Shown piece after piece: positions 47,251-60,600 of a stretch of DNA of 64,000 nucleotides. Both the position numbers and the translations under genes were made by a program. A model generated the notes under the pieces. The model did not search any database, was not told the origin of the DNA, and saw only the letters and a program-made list of their open reading frames with translations. The DNA comes from Liolophura sinensis. Its lineage: Eukaryota > Mollusca > Polyplacophora > Chitonida > Chitonidae. The DNA lies in contig NC_088303.1 in the NCBI RefSeq assembly GCF_032854445.1, positions 25,957,265 to 26,021,264 of the forward strand, given 5' to 3'. The number at the start of each line of letters is the position of its first letter. Position 1 is the stretch's first letter.

Positions 47251-48299
47251 TGATACAGTATGGTAAAACATTGTTCCTCTCCTAATGTGTATGTCTTCCT
47301 GGTACAGGATAGTGAAAATCTAATGGGTTACTTTCTAACCAGCCGGCATTCCCATTGTCACTGTAGAGAATAGTAGCTGGTATTGTGAACCATTTTAATT
47401 TATTGAATGGAAATAAGCCATATCTTGTAGTCATTTACCTTGTGACTGTGATTAATTATCAAAACAATGTTAATGACCTGTATCAGTGTAGATGTTTTCG
47501 TGTCTGTGAATGTTTTGAATGATGTTTAAATAACTTGTAATGTTAGTGTTCAGCACTTGTGTATGGGTACATATATATAGTGTAAGGTCATGATGACTTT
47601 AGCTAGACACCGGGCAAATTGAATAAATGGGAATTGGCAGCATTATGAAATAAGCTAAGATGAATTTATAAAGCGCCATGCTATGAAATTAATGTGTATA
47701 CAGAAATGTAATTGATCCTATAACCATAGCCTGAGATATGCACAATCAGCATTAGTGTTCTTTTCAGGGGAGGTAATCCAGTAATCATTCGTCATCGCAA
47801 AATGCATTTGTGACCACTAAACAAAGCCTCTCCAGGCATTGGTAGTCTTGTGCCTTTTGGGTGACCATTTTAATCAGATTTTCAACATGGTTTTTTTTGG
47901 GGTATATGTAGGTATTTTTATCCCCTTAAACTGATTCAGAGATATTTATTTTAATTTATTTAGTTAAACTTATGCTGTAGAATGAGAGAAATTCATGATA
48001 AAAACTAGAGCATCCATTTGTAGAGGTATATGCCTGGAGGGGAAGCAATCAGATGCTGGATTCAGATTATCTGATAATGACTTCAGATTTAAAATAATGG
48101 AGCATGTGACACAGGTGTTACTCTTCAACAGGACTACTTCTTTGTGAACGGTAGAGGGCTATAAAAATAGTTTGTAACTTAGCATTGCTGTCAACATGAA
48201 GACAGACGGGTTGATCTTTGTGATGAAATGCACAGCCTTTACCTTCAGTATTGAGCATTGATAAGTGATTGTCCATAAACAGCTGGTTTTATTTTAACT

Positions 48300-49300
48300 A
48301 TGGTCATATGACTATCAATAATGGAGTGGTTCTATAATGTAGACTATCAGTACATGATTGTCAATAATAGGTTAGTTGTGTGTTAGCTGTTGCTACATGA
48401 TTATCGGTAATGGGCTGGTTCTATATTGATAATACATGATTATAAGTGGTCTCATGCTTCTGTGCTGACTATCAGTGCATGATTGTCAATAATGGGCTGG
48501 TTCCATGTTGGCTATCAGTACATGATGGTCAATAATTGGCAAGTTTTGTGTTGACTAACAGTACACAATTGTCAGTAATGGGCTGGTGCTGTGTTGACTA
48601 TCAGTACATGATTGTCAGTAATGGGCAGATTCTGTGTTGATTATCAGGGCATGATTGTCAGTAATGGGCTGGTTCTGTGTTGACTATCAGTACATGATTG
48701 TCAATAATTGGCTAGTTCTGTGTTGACTAACAGTACACAATTGTCAGTAATGGGCTGGTTCTGTGTTGACTATCAGTACATGATTGTCAGTAATGGGCTG
48801 GTTCTGTGTTGACTAACAGTGTATGATTGTCAGTAATGGGCTGGTCCTGTGTTGACTAACAGTGTATGATTGTCAGTAATGGGCTGGTCCTGTGTTGACT
48901 ATCAGGGCATGATTGTCAGTAATGGGCTGGTTCTGTGTTGACTAACAGTGTATGATTGTCAGTAATGGGCTGGTCCTGTGTTGACTGTCAGTGCATGATT
49001 GTCAGTAATGGGAAGGTTCTGTGTTGACTTGGTACATGTTTGCTGATAATGGACCAGTACTGTGTTGACTACTTATATGTAGTTGACGCATGATTGTCAA
49101 TAATGGACGGGTTCTGTGTTGACTGTTGCTACATAATTGCTGATAACAGACTAGTCCTGTGTTCCATGTACATAATGTAGTTCACAAATGATAACGGGCT
49201 GGTTATGTTGACTGTAGCCACATGATTGTTGATAATTGACCAGTGCCATACGTGTATTCAGTTAGTACATTGTTGCCAGTAATGGGCTGGTTCTGTGTTA
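48300..49300. repeat. Minisatellite, 43-bp unit, about 22 copies
   Basis: 'atgattgtcagtaatgggct' recurs every 43 bp (for example 48608 and 48651), followed by 'ggttctgtgttgactatcag'. Copies at both ends are more diverged. Confidence 0.9.
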
Positions 49301-49894
49301 ACTAATTCTAGAAGAACATAATATTTTAACTCTTAACAAGTGGTTACTACAGTAACAGTATTAATATACACTCAACTCATCTGGTTAGACTGCTTTTTTT
49401 AACCCAGCTCTTAAATACTTGCAACAATTGGGGGAAATTGAGATTCATGGCCAGTTTCTTGTCTGAAGACATTTGTTTGTAAATGCAGTATTTACTGATG
49501 AGTTTATGTTCAAATATTTTAGAGGACAAAATTGAGGCTGTCAAGGGTAGTTGGCTCAGATATTTGTACTTGGAGACCACTTCTTCATGTTTTTATGAAA
49601 TTCTGATACTACCCATATGGCAGCCTTCTTGGATTGCCTCTAAAATAGTTAGACTCACATCTTTAATGATCAAAATGGAAAAAAGTCCCTTCATATATCT
49701 TTCAATACATATGATCCCAAGCTGTTCATCTCAACTCGTGTAAGGTTTTCATCAGCCTACAGATACATGATATAATATCTGAGTCATGGCGTAGGCTGTC
49801 ATTTGTTTTATTTGTATACATCCAACTTCCATGTGAAATCAAATGTATGTGTGTATGTATTGTTGGCAATTAGCTGTTAGGTGTGTGTATATAT

Positions 49895-50165
49895 ACTATG
49901 CCTTCAGTGGCATGGTGAGCCCATGGTGAGTCCATGGTGAGCCCATGCCACCGAAGTCCATCAACCACTGAAGTTTCATGCCGAAGACACCAGACACAAC
50001 ACCTCACCCAGTCAAATTATACTGACATGGGACCAACCAGTCCTGTTTCCTTGCTCTAGCTGTGCTGAGCGCCATTTTTAAAGTATTTTGTTAAGACCTG
50101 TCCCAGGTTTGATCTAGGATCCCCCAACTTCGAGGCAGATACTCTAACCAGGAGGCCTCCACAGA
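49895..50165 (-). mobile_element. SINE family B, tail missing or diverged
   Basis: Minus-strand copy with 'gccgaagacaccagacacaac', 'ccagtcaaattatactgaca', 'ccaaccagtcctgtttcctt' and the head (reverse of a tRNA-like A-box near 50130-50160). Confidence 0.75.
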
Positions 50166-50908
50166 TGTCGTAAATCCAAATAATATTTATCAGTGTCAGT
50201 ATTGTATCAGTGGAATTCAAAAAGTAAATATTGTACAGTATTTAGGCAGAGGTTGGTGGAAGTACATGTAGATTTTGTTGTAATTTATTGAATTCCAATT
50301 TGTACATTTGTAAGATTGTGTGTATTAGAGAATACAGGTTATATTGTCTCCTTATTTATTATTTTCCTGGAGTCCTAGTACATGCACATGTATATGTGTA
50401 ATGTGGAAGACTGGTCTCTTGGGAGAGATTATATCTGTGTGCACTGCATGTGCAAGTGTATGTTCAGGGCAGAAAATAGATTTTGTGAGCTTGAACGACT
50501 AGTGGGGAAGGAAGTAAATTCTTACACAAGATGACGAACATTGTTGTTTTATTTCTGTCAAACCCAAACAGAATAGTCACAAATTGATGGCTTATTTACG
50601 AAAAGCTCTGCATAATCTTCACTTAATTCTTTTTGTAGAATCCCACAAAAAATTAGAAATATAATGTACATACCGATGAAGTTGTTGAAATGTTGACCTT
50701 ATGCTAAATGCTTGGAGTGAATACATGATTTCCAAAGGAACTTTATGACAGCTAAGCACCGCTTCTTTGTGATATGCTTTCACTGATTTACCACATTATC
50801 AGAGCCAGGAATATTATATATCTTTCATTTTGGCAAATTACCAAATCGTGTCAGATATGTTCATCTACCTGTTGACATCCATAGTTGAAACAAATACATG
50901 TGATTTGT

Positions 50909-50914
50909 AATAAA
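50909..50914 (+). promoter_or_regulatory. Candidate poly(A) signal for DNAJC16
   Basis: AATAAA followed 8 nt later by a GTGTTGTTTTTTTG element, a good match to a cleavage signal with a GU/U-rich downstream element. Confidence 0.5.
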
Positions 50915-51149
50915 AGTGTTGTTTTTTTGTAAATTCTTGGTCTCGTTAACTGTAAAAATCCACAGTTAAAGTAGTCATAATTATTAAAAAGAGTTAAACT
51001 GCTTGCCTTTCAATTGCTTTGTTACTCATGGAATGGGTTCATTCTCTGGCTCAGGCACAAAACGAGTGAACCGCCCAATTCTAGTTGACAAATGCATTAA
51101 AGCAACATAATTAATGACTAAAAAAAGGGAGCCCTGATTGATAAGCCAT

Positions 51150-51300
51150 TAGGGTTGAGTAGAGCCATCAAAGTTGTGCCTGGAGAGAGCCATCAAGGTT
51201 ATAACTGCAGAGAGCCATCAAGATTGTATCTAGAAAGAGCCATCAAGTTTGTACCTGGGGAGAGCCATCAAGGTTGTACCTGGGCAGATCAAGGCTGTAG
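51150..51300. repeat. Short tandem repeat, about 25-27-bp unit, 5 copies
   Basis: 'agagccatcaaggttgtacc'-type units from about 51162 to 51290 with variable spacers. Confidence 0.75.
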
Positions 51301-53060
51301 CTCCAACTCACAGCACGGTTTACGTCACTGTTTTTCAATTTGCATGTCAGACATTTTTACAATGAAAAGTATCGATTGCACAAGAAAATGTTCTGCTTCT
51401 CTAAACTCTACAATAAAACCAGAAGAAACACAAAAGGGTAAAATGCATCTTGTAATGCAGTCTATTTGTTTTATTCACGGCACAAGAGTTGGCTTTATTC
51501 AATACAGTAAATACTGCAACATTAAGTATCCATGGCTTAAGCACTGGGGTGTTCAATCTGGAAAAAGACAAGGGTGAATTTAGCTGAAACACTGATTACA
51601 CCTGCCCTATGGTCTGCCTGTATTTGTCATGATTACTGTACTACTACCTGGGCTCAGTTGTTCAAATGTGTATTTGAATTAACGTTTTGCATTAACAGGT
51701 GAAAAAATGTATTAAGATGTACGTCTGGCCTATTAACTTTTAATACACTTTTGAACAACTGGGCCCAGATACACTGAAGCTACATATATACATGTATATG
51801 CTCAGGAACAAGTACTTACCAGCATTTTCAGAGCTTAAAACCTGAACCACAAACTATACATTCATGTGAAGCTCTAAATGTTTTTAAGGATTTACACTAA
51901 TCATGAAAAAATGCCCTTAAATGCTCACTTCACTTTTATAAGCAGTCTTAAAAAAATAAATCTAACTTTCAGCAAAATGATGATTGCATTACAACAGGAA
52001 AAAAGTGAGTGATAGCTATCCTCATGACTGATGCACAAAATGTGGAATGATACTTGAAAAGGAAAAAAAATGACATTTAACCATTGACATCAGAAATACA
52101 TACATGTGTGTATTTTAACTATACAGGCTTATTAAAACTAGATTTTCTGGAGAAACATACCATCATTAATGAAAAATGGTGATTTTCTTTAAATTAGAAC
52201 TGGATCTCTGCATCTAAACAATACTGACCTAACATGACAGATTAGATGAAGTAATGTTTGTGAAACAGTAGAAGATGAGCATGAAGACATTCACATAAAA
52301 TGACTTACTAAAAATAAGACTTATAAAAAAGTAAGGGAGGCAAAACATCTAATAAAATAGGACATGTACAAACATTCAGTTGATCTTTACTATAACTATC
52401 ACTTAGTTATACAGACAGCCTATGACCTTCTGAAAAATGTCATTTCACCTAGTAATTTGCAAAAATGATGCATAACACATGCAAAATCATCATGGATATG
52501 CTAATATTATTAAAAAAAAAAAAAAAAACATGAACTGCCTGATGTTATGCACCCACAAAGGGGCTCGGAGAAGCCATACAGAATCTGTGTACGTCTCCTT
52601 GCCCAAATTGTGGTGACAAGGTGTAATTAACACGTAAAAAAAATACCCCCAAAATGAAAGTTTTTAACAAAAATTCTGGGGTATAATTTTCATCATTTGG
52701 CATAGAAACATAATCTTTTGGTTTACTGTCCCTTTTCAAGTATCCTTTAAGATCTGTTTAAATTTTTATCCAGAAAGGGTTTCAGCAGATTTCATGATAA
52801 TTAGGTTGTGAGCAGCATGGCTGTAAGCTTGTTCTCTTTAAACTGATTCAATCTTACAACATTTTACAAGGTAAAAGTTTTAATAATGGAACAATTTTAT
52901 ACCAAAATCCTTTGATGTCACCACAACTACTTCACAATGTTTTAATGCCACATGACTGAGTAGGCCTATATGCTGTCAGACCGCACAGATCAGACCAAAA
53001 CAGGGATTTCATGGTCATGAAGAATACAAATAATTACACAGCTGTCTACTAAAGTACCAG

Positions 53061-53202
53061 ATACATGCATTCATTAAGAGATAGATGTATTCATCAAGAG
53101 ATAGATGTATTCATCAAGAGATGCATGTATTCATCAAGAGATGCATGTATACATTAACAGATACACGTATACATTAACCCCAGATACATGTATACATTAA
53201 CA
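53061..53202. repeat. Short tandem repeat, 20-bp unit, about 7 copies
   Basis: Units of the type 'atgcatgtattcatcaagag', grading at the right into 'atacacgtatacattaac'. Confidence 0.8.
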
Positions 53203-53352
53203 TTCTCCTTGAACATTCACATGAGGACACTTTCATACCACTGCTTTCTGGGCAAACACGTGGAAAGCCACTAATTATGTGCAGGAAATAGTTTGACATT
53301 TACCCGTCACTCACTAGCACATGCTTTTTGAACAAAGACCCATACACATTGT

Positions 53353-53622
53353 GGGGGCCTCTGTGTCTCAGTTGGTTAGCGCACTAGCGCAGAGTAATGA
53401 CCCAGGAGCCTCTCACCAATGCAGTCGCTGTGAGTTTAAGCCCAGCTCAGGCTGGTTTTCTCTCCGGCTGTATGTGGGAAGGTCTTCCAGTAACCTTAGG
53501 ATGGTCATGGGTTTCCCCCAAGACTCTGCCTGGTTTCCTCCCACCATAATGCTGGTCGCCGTCGTATAAGTGAAATATTCTTGAGTACAGCATAAAACAC
53601 GAATCAAATAAATAAATATATA
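53353..53622 (+). mobile_element. SINE family A, full length
   Basis: Head 'ctcagttggttagcgcacta', B-box-like gagtttaagccc (changed), central block and tail 'gagtacagcataaaacacg' with (AATA)n. Confidence 0.9.
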
Positions 53623-54339
53623 CATTGTACATACTGCTCACTAAAATGTACTATTCACTCAATGCATCACAAAAGCGTATCACATTTCGAGTCAGGACTT
53701 TTCCCAAAATATTTATAATATCATCAAAAATTTACAGGTACATGTTTTTATGACTTAAAAAGCATATACATAAAATAACGTTTATTTAAAGTCATGGTTT
53801 ATCTTCACATTTCTATCATTTGTACACGACACGGTAATTGCACAGAGCTTAAATATCATAAATACAACATAGAACAATAAATGTATGAAATCTAATTAAT
53901 ATTAATTGAATACCTGGTCACACCTGTATTTTCATGTACATATTACAAGTATATTGCATTTCACTGTTTTACTAACAAGGTAAAAGTAAACACCATGTTC
54001 TTTGCCTGATAAAAAGATACAAATGTGCTGTTTAAAAAAAACAACAACAACAAAAAAAAAAACCAACAAAAAAAACAGAAGACAGCAAGACACTGACAGA
54101 ATACAAAAACAGGAATGGCAGGAGAAATGTGCAGATGAACTCCTACTGTGGATGTATGAGATACTGATACAGAAGTATGTATGGGCCAGTATGAAATTGG
54201 AATAGTACTGGGGTGTAGGCTTAGTATAGAATGTATGAGCCTACCTCAATCAAGTCTGGAAATGGACTAGGGGTGGGGAACTTACCAGATACATGTAAGG
54301 GGGTGACTGGTGGTGGTAGTGATAATGAGGGGGGTGGGA

Positions 54340-54362
54340 GGTTGGGGGGGGGGGGGGTGGCG
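54340..54362. repeat. G-rich low-complexity tract
   Basis: A run of about 14 G residues within GGT/GGC-rich sequence. It could form a G-quadruplex on the plus strand. Single local tract. Confidence 0.6.
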
Positions 54363-56024
54363 GCAGTGCTTAGCATATATCTAAAGAGCAACCATTGGAA
54401 GATGACCCAGATTGGGTGGGGTAGTGGGCAGTAGGCTTAGCTCAGCCAGTCACTGATATTCTACTGATTGTAAATCCTGCTACAAATTATGACAGCAACA
54501 CCTTCTTTTTGGTTTTAACTAAAAACTATTTCCATCACACTATTATTAACTATTTCACATCAGTGAAGGGCATCTACATATACAAGTCACAGAATGCCAC
54601 AAATCTTTATCATACATCAAGTAATAAAGATAAAACTAAAACTCGCTATCTACAATACCCACAACTTGACAGTGTGACATATAAAATACACTGCATGTCA
54701 TAAAGGGGAATTACTCTGTACCAGTAATAGGCATACATGAATTGTGGAATATTAATGCAGTAATACCACCAGAGCACATGTAGGGACATGCCAAGAGTAA
54801 ATCTCGTTTAAATCTTGATAAAGCGAAGCAGTGTCCTTCACGTTTCACATTACCTATTGCAACACAAAAAATATGCATTAGATATGCACTCAATTCACAT
54901 AACTTTAAGCAAGAGTAAACTTGGAAATGAATTAAATCCTCTGGAAGATAGCACATGCCCATACTCTCATTAAGCAAATTACCGCGAAAACCCTCACTCT
55001 TAATTCCGTTTTTCACTGGACTACCTTTGACCAATGTGATCATATGAACTAGGATGTGGTCACACGTCTTAAGGTATCCAAAAATGGCTCAATGAGTGAC
55101 CTCGACGGCACCACTGTAGTCACCTAGGCCCCCCATGAGCAACGGCAGTGAAGGTTTCTAGAAATTCCCCATTCACAGTTGGGATTGAACCTGCTTCTCT
55201 AGCACTGAGATCAGTTGACCACGTTCCCAGCAAAGCTTCCACATGAACTGCTCGGATTCGAAGCAACTGTTGGCAAACCTGGCATTTGGTCCTGTCGCCC
55301 ATGCAGTCCTTAAAGTATCCAAGCTGTTTGCAATAAAAATATCTTTCCCATGATGTTGAAGAAATTCTGAACTCATGTCACCTCATTATGTGGAAATAAT
55401 AATGATTGTAACATCGTAATTACGCTATCAGATGTAGAACCGGTGCATCCAATGGACAGAATTAGAACCCAGCTGTTCACTTTTTTTTTTTCAAAATTGT
55501 TGCTTACTATTTGATGCGTTCATTAGTGAAACAAAAATTACAAGTTTAAGACTCCCTAACAAGTTGACAATCGCCCTGTTAATGATATACATCTTCATGG
55601 CTTCAATCCAAAACATTCTGTTGAGTTTATCTTTTTCCAGATGATGCCACTTGCAGCCGACCGTCATCAAAAATGGTGCTCCTTCTACCAGGTATATTTG
55701 TGTTAATTGTGACATTATGCTCATTATTACATATGCTAATGAATAACTAGGTGATATGAAGTCGGAAACGTGTTACTGTAGCATACTACTTCGATATGTT
55801 GTGGACAGTACACTAAAAATACAGAGTTCCAGGTAAGAGAATGGAACATTACAGGTCAATACTTCTGAAAGTTAACCTGTAAAGAATTAAACAGATCTCC
55901 GATCTACCCCTCCTCCAATGTGCCAGTAGTTAACTGAAGCAACATATTTCTGTCTTTAAGGAAAGCATGTAAAGAATGCCATTTAGGGAAGTTGGTAGAG
56001 GGTGCTAATAACACAAGAATATAG

Positions 56025-56215
56025 GGTGTGCCAAAAGTTGGATTTACGAAAAACCATGTACACAGAGGGTGTGCCTAAATTTGATTAAAGGAAAAAACCA
56101 TGCACACAGAGGGTGTGACTAAATTTGGTTTAAGGAAAAACCATACACACAGAGGGTATGACTAAATTTGGTTTAAGGAAAAACCATGAATACACAGGGC
56201 GTGACTGAATTGTCA
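56025..56215. repeat. Short tandem repeat, about 46-bp unit, 4 copies
   Basis: 'agagggtgtgactaaatttg' and 'gtttaaggaaaaaccat' alternate with 'acacac', four times. Confidence 0.8.
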
Positions 56216-57517
56216 GTACTAACGGAAGGATATAGAGGGTGATGCTATAACATAATGTCAAGGAAAATACCACTGAGTGTTTTAATCATGTTTTTTTGCT
56301 ATTCATAAATTAAACTTTACAAAGCACATTTGCTATTGTCAATGCTTCAAAAACCGTCCAAAATGAGGGAACACAAAGTCCAACAAAAATATCTCAAAAT
56401 ATAACAAGTCGCAAAAACTCAACAACTTAATTAATAATTACCTGGTTATTTTAAAAAATAAAAAAAAGAATTAAATTACGCATGTATGTAAATTAACCTC
56501 ATGGACATATATAACTTATTTATATATCCACCACCTGCCAAGACAACTACATGTAGTATTCTCACAGAAAAGAGAATTGAGTTTTGATGGAAAACTTATG
56601 GTTCTGGTCACTTCGGGTCTTTCCTGATCAGTCTGCTCTGCCTCATACTGCTGATCACTCGTCAAGAAGCACCCATCAATTACAACTAGAGAATAAGGCC
56701 ACCATCAGGTTTAATAAAAGTTATTTTTCTTTTATTATTTTACGCTTGAGAAGGGCTGAGCATAAGCAATACTAACAGAAGTAGAACACTAAATTAAGCC
56801 TTATTTTTTTGCCACAATGAAATTTGAAAACAAAAAAGACATGAACACAGTGAAAGACACATTTTGCACTTGTTACAAACATGCAATTTTGAGATACAAT
56901 CTTACTGGCAAAAACTGATGTGACTGCTGATAAAGTGAAGGCTGTATACCATATTTCTTCTAAAATTTGGGACACCTGGTCTGCTCATTTTAGCCAATAT
57001 ATATGATATATAATATAATTATAGCAGGAATACTGGATTTTTTTTCTCACATGGTTAGGTTATCTAATGAACAATATACTCATACCTTTACTTTTCCAAA
57101 AGGCTGGTAAAGAACTGTAATATTCTACTTCCAACACTACTAATCCAAAATTGTAGAAGAATTACGGTACATCTATTTGTAGGAAGTTCTAGTACGTTCT
57201 TTTTGAACACTAGTTACAAAGCTGATAAAACATCCCTCTTTTTTTCCTAAAATGACAAACAATGCTCAGTCCAACTGTTTATTGAGCACTAAGTTTTAAT
57301 GAGCACTACAGGACATCATCAAACTGCCATACACTACAAAACTTCATCACTGAGCAAATGATTACAGCATGTCTGTTAGTCAACATGTACCACAGATTTA
57401 GCAAAAACTCTGTTCAGTTTCAGTCAAATACCAATATTTTGTAAGGGAGGTAAATTTACAAATAATATCTTAGAGCATAAAGAATACCCATGTTAAAAAT
57501 CTGCAGCACAGGACATA

Positions 57518-57613
57518 TCACTTGAGCTTAAGAGAGTCTCGTAAGTGGTTGGCCATTTCTCGACACTTTGTCTGCAGTGGCACATCTTGTATTTGGTGAA
57601 TCGGGACTTCAAC
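57518..57613 (-). CDS. PLEKHM2: PLEKHM2-like last exon
   Basis: 31 codons and TGA: VEVPIHQIQDVPLQTKC then CREMANHLRDSLKLK. Found from the acceptor (gtccag) and the matching phase. Confidence 0.75.
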   Translation of the reverse strand, partial: VEVPIHQIQDVPLQTKCREMANHLRDSLKLK

Positions 57614-60600
57614 CTGGACAAAGGCAAGAGAAACACATCTAGAGCTGAACACTTACCACATTAAATGATCAATTGAATGACTGATTACACCTGACCTTGC
57701 AAAAGTATGGTGACCCAATGCAGTCACATCAGTAGTGCTGCCTCACTGTAGCACCATTTTACTTAATAACAAGTCTCTGTTGTTCAATCATACTCAAGAT
57801 ACACAGCCAGTTGTATGGGTGGAGAAAACTGGAGTAACCCACCAATGTTTGGTCAATAACCGACTAACTCTTCCAGGTGTGACAGGGGAGAGGAGAAGTA
57901 CAGTAGTCTCCAGTAGTCTTCATGCAAGACCATACAAGAGTACGATGTCCACCACAGACAGACATCAAAGCTGGTCTGACTATAATAGTGATTCTGTGGA
58001 ATAATAGTGAATGCAGTTCTCAAGCTTTGTATCAAATGCTGGGGAAGTTCTTATTTTAGAAACTTTTGTGAAGACCTGACTTGAAGTAATTATCCTATAC
58101 ATGAAGTGAATGTTTTAACCCCAATATAACAACTAATAATGAAGTTGAGTCATCACACATGTATGTATCTATATGCTGGAATCACATGGGTTGCAAGCTT
58201 GTGACACCTTTTACATTTATGTGGTGATACTCAATCTTCATTACAGAATCCATATATGACTATGAGTCTTAAGCAGTGCACAATATAACTGTAAAGACAT
58301 TTCTTCTGAAAAGCCCCTGTGGAAAAGCTAAATTGTGAATGTACACCAATACCTTTGCCTTACTGACCCAGTCAGTGAGTACTGACAATCACCCAAGCCC
58401 ATCCAGTCATTGTGTACTAACACTGAACCAAGCCCACCCAGTCCCTGAGTAATGACACTGAACCAAGCCCACCCAGTCCCTGAGTACTGACACTGAACCA
58501 AACCTACCCAGTCCCTGAGTAATGACACTGAACCAAGCCCACCCAGTCCCTGAGTACTGACACTGAACCTAGTCCACCAAGCCCACCCAGTCCCTGAGTA
58601 CTGACATTTGAACCAAGCCCACCCAGTCATTGTGTACTGACACTTAACCAAGCCCACCCAGTCATTGTGTACTGACACTGAACCAAGCTCACCCAGTCAT
58701 TGTGTACTGACACTGAACCAAGCCCACCCAGTCCCTGAGGACTGACACTGAACCAAGCCCACCCAGTCCCTGAGTAATGACACTGAATCAAGCCCACCCA
58801 GTCCCTGAGGATTGACACTGAACCAAGCCCACCCAGTCATTGTGTACTGACACTGAACCAAGCCCACCCAGTCCCTGAGTAATGACACTGAATCAAGCCC
58901 ACCCAGTCCCTGAGGACTGACACTGAACCAAGCCCACCCAGTCCCTGAGTACTGACACTGAACCTAGTCCACCAAGCCCACCCAGTCCCTGAGTACTGAC
59001 ATTTGAACCAAGCCCACCCAGTCATTGTGTACTGACACTTAACCAAGCCCACTCAGTCATTGTGTACTGACACTGAACCAAGCCCACCCAGTCCCTGAGT
59101 AATGACACTGAATCAAGCCCACCCAGTCCCTGAGGACTGACACTGAACCAAGCCCACCCAGTCCCTGAGTACTGACACTGAACCTAGTCCACCAAGCCCA
59201 CCCAGTCCCTGAGTACTGACATTTGAACCAAGCCCACCCAGTCATTGTGTACTGACACTTAACCAAGCTCACTCAGTCATTGTGTCCTGACACTGAACCA
59301 AGCTCACCCAGTCATTGTGTACTGACACTGAACCAAGCCCACCCAGTCCCTGAGGACTGACACTGAACCAAGCCCACCCAGTCCCTGAGTACTGACACTG
59401 AATCAAGCCCACCCAGTCCCTGAGGATTGACACTGAACCAAGCCCACCCAGTCATTGTGTACTGACACTTAACCAAGCCCACCCAGTCCCTGAGTAATGA
59501 CACTGAATCAAGCCCACCCAGTCCCTGAGGACTGACACTGAACCAAGCCCACCCAGTCCCTGAGGACTGACACTGAACCAAGCCCACCCAGTCACTGTGT
59601 ACTGATACTGAACCAAGCCCACCCAGTCATTGTATACTGACACTGAACCAAGCCCACCCAGTTATGTGTACTGACACTGAGCCAAGCTACAATCAACACA
59701 CCTGAAATTCCTTTGCCCACTCTCCAGAAAATGCCTGAATAAAAGCCTTCTTTTCGTTTGCTGCATTGAAGTACAGCACCCATTGGTTACTGCTTATGCC
59801 TACATCTTGGGACTCAAATTCCTACAAAAACAAGATGAAAATTTGAATGCTGGAAGACTATACTTGAAATATTTCATTGCTGCTTAGCGCAAATTCAAAA
59901 ATTTTCAATTAAACAATGCCAGTCTGTTTTATGGGTGCAGGAAAATGGAGTACCCTGGGTAATCCATCACCAGCTGGTAAATTACTGGCAAACTTTCCCA
60001 CATATGCAGTACAAAATCACATGCCACACTGATGAAGACAACTGATTTTCACCCAAAAACAAATTTGCCAATGGCCCTGTGAAATTTTTTAAGTGCTTGT
60101 TATCAACAAGGGTCCAACTTAATAATACCAGTAGAGTAAACTTCCATGATGATCAGGATATAAACAAAGATATAGTTTAGTTGAAGGCACACGTGGCCAC
60201 ATCATTGATGAAATCAGACATGGAAAAACATGGCACTTTGTCTTTCATTTATTTATGTGGGACTCTTAGAGTATTTGACTTATATCATGGCAGCCAGCAA
60301 AATGGGCAGAAACTGCAGTTTATTGGCTGACCTTTATACATACAGCAAGAGAGGAAGCAAGCATGAGTTGGACATAAACTCGCAGCGACCTAATTGGCGA
60401 GGGGCTCTTGAGGTATTATTTTGCATCAGCATGCTCACCATGTAGGCCCCCACTTTGCCTTTTACATGCGCCCACTCACCAGTACACAGTAAGTTTTCAC
60501 AAAGGGATCTTCAGTGATGGCTGTGACATCGACCACATTAGCGCTGCCTAAAGTGCGGAAAAAGCTTGTCTGTACATCTTCATGACACATCAGGATCTTC

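Larger units (their letters stand above)
46109..50930 (+). other. Probable long 3'UTR of DNAJC16
   Basis: No further coding sequence is seen after the stop. The first strong AATAAA with a GT-rich downstream element is at 50909, so the UTR may be about 4.8 kb and would include the 36-bp and 43-bp arrays. An earlier AATAAA near 47621 could give a shorter form. Confidence 0.45.
51494..57517 (-). other. Probable 3'UTR and 3' flank of the PLEKHM2-like gene
   Basis: No coding sequence recognised. A minus-strand AATAAA at 51499-51494 is one candidate end, with other AT-rich matches nearer the stop. The region includes one SINE and two short tandem repeats. Confidence 0.35.

Noticed and set aside
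54231..54434. Gly-rich ORF
   Set aside because: Comes from a G-rich low-complexity tract.
58328..59783. Minus-strand ORFs with repeated GWAWF/GLGGL words
   Set aside because: Reading frames of the 35-bp intronic minisatellite. The real exon (59821-59702) lies next to it in a defined phase.
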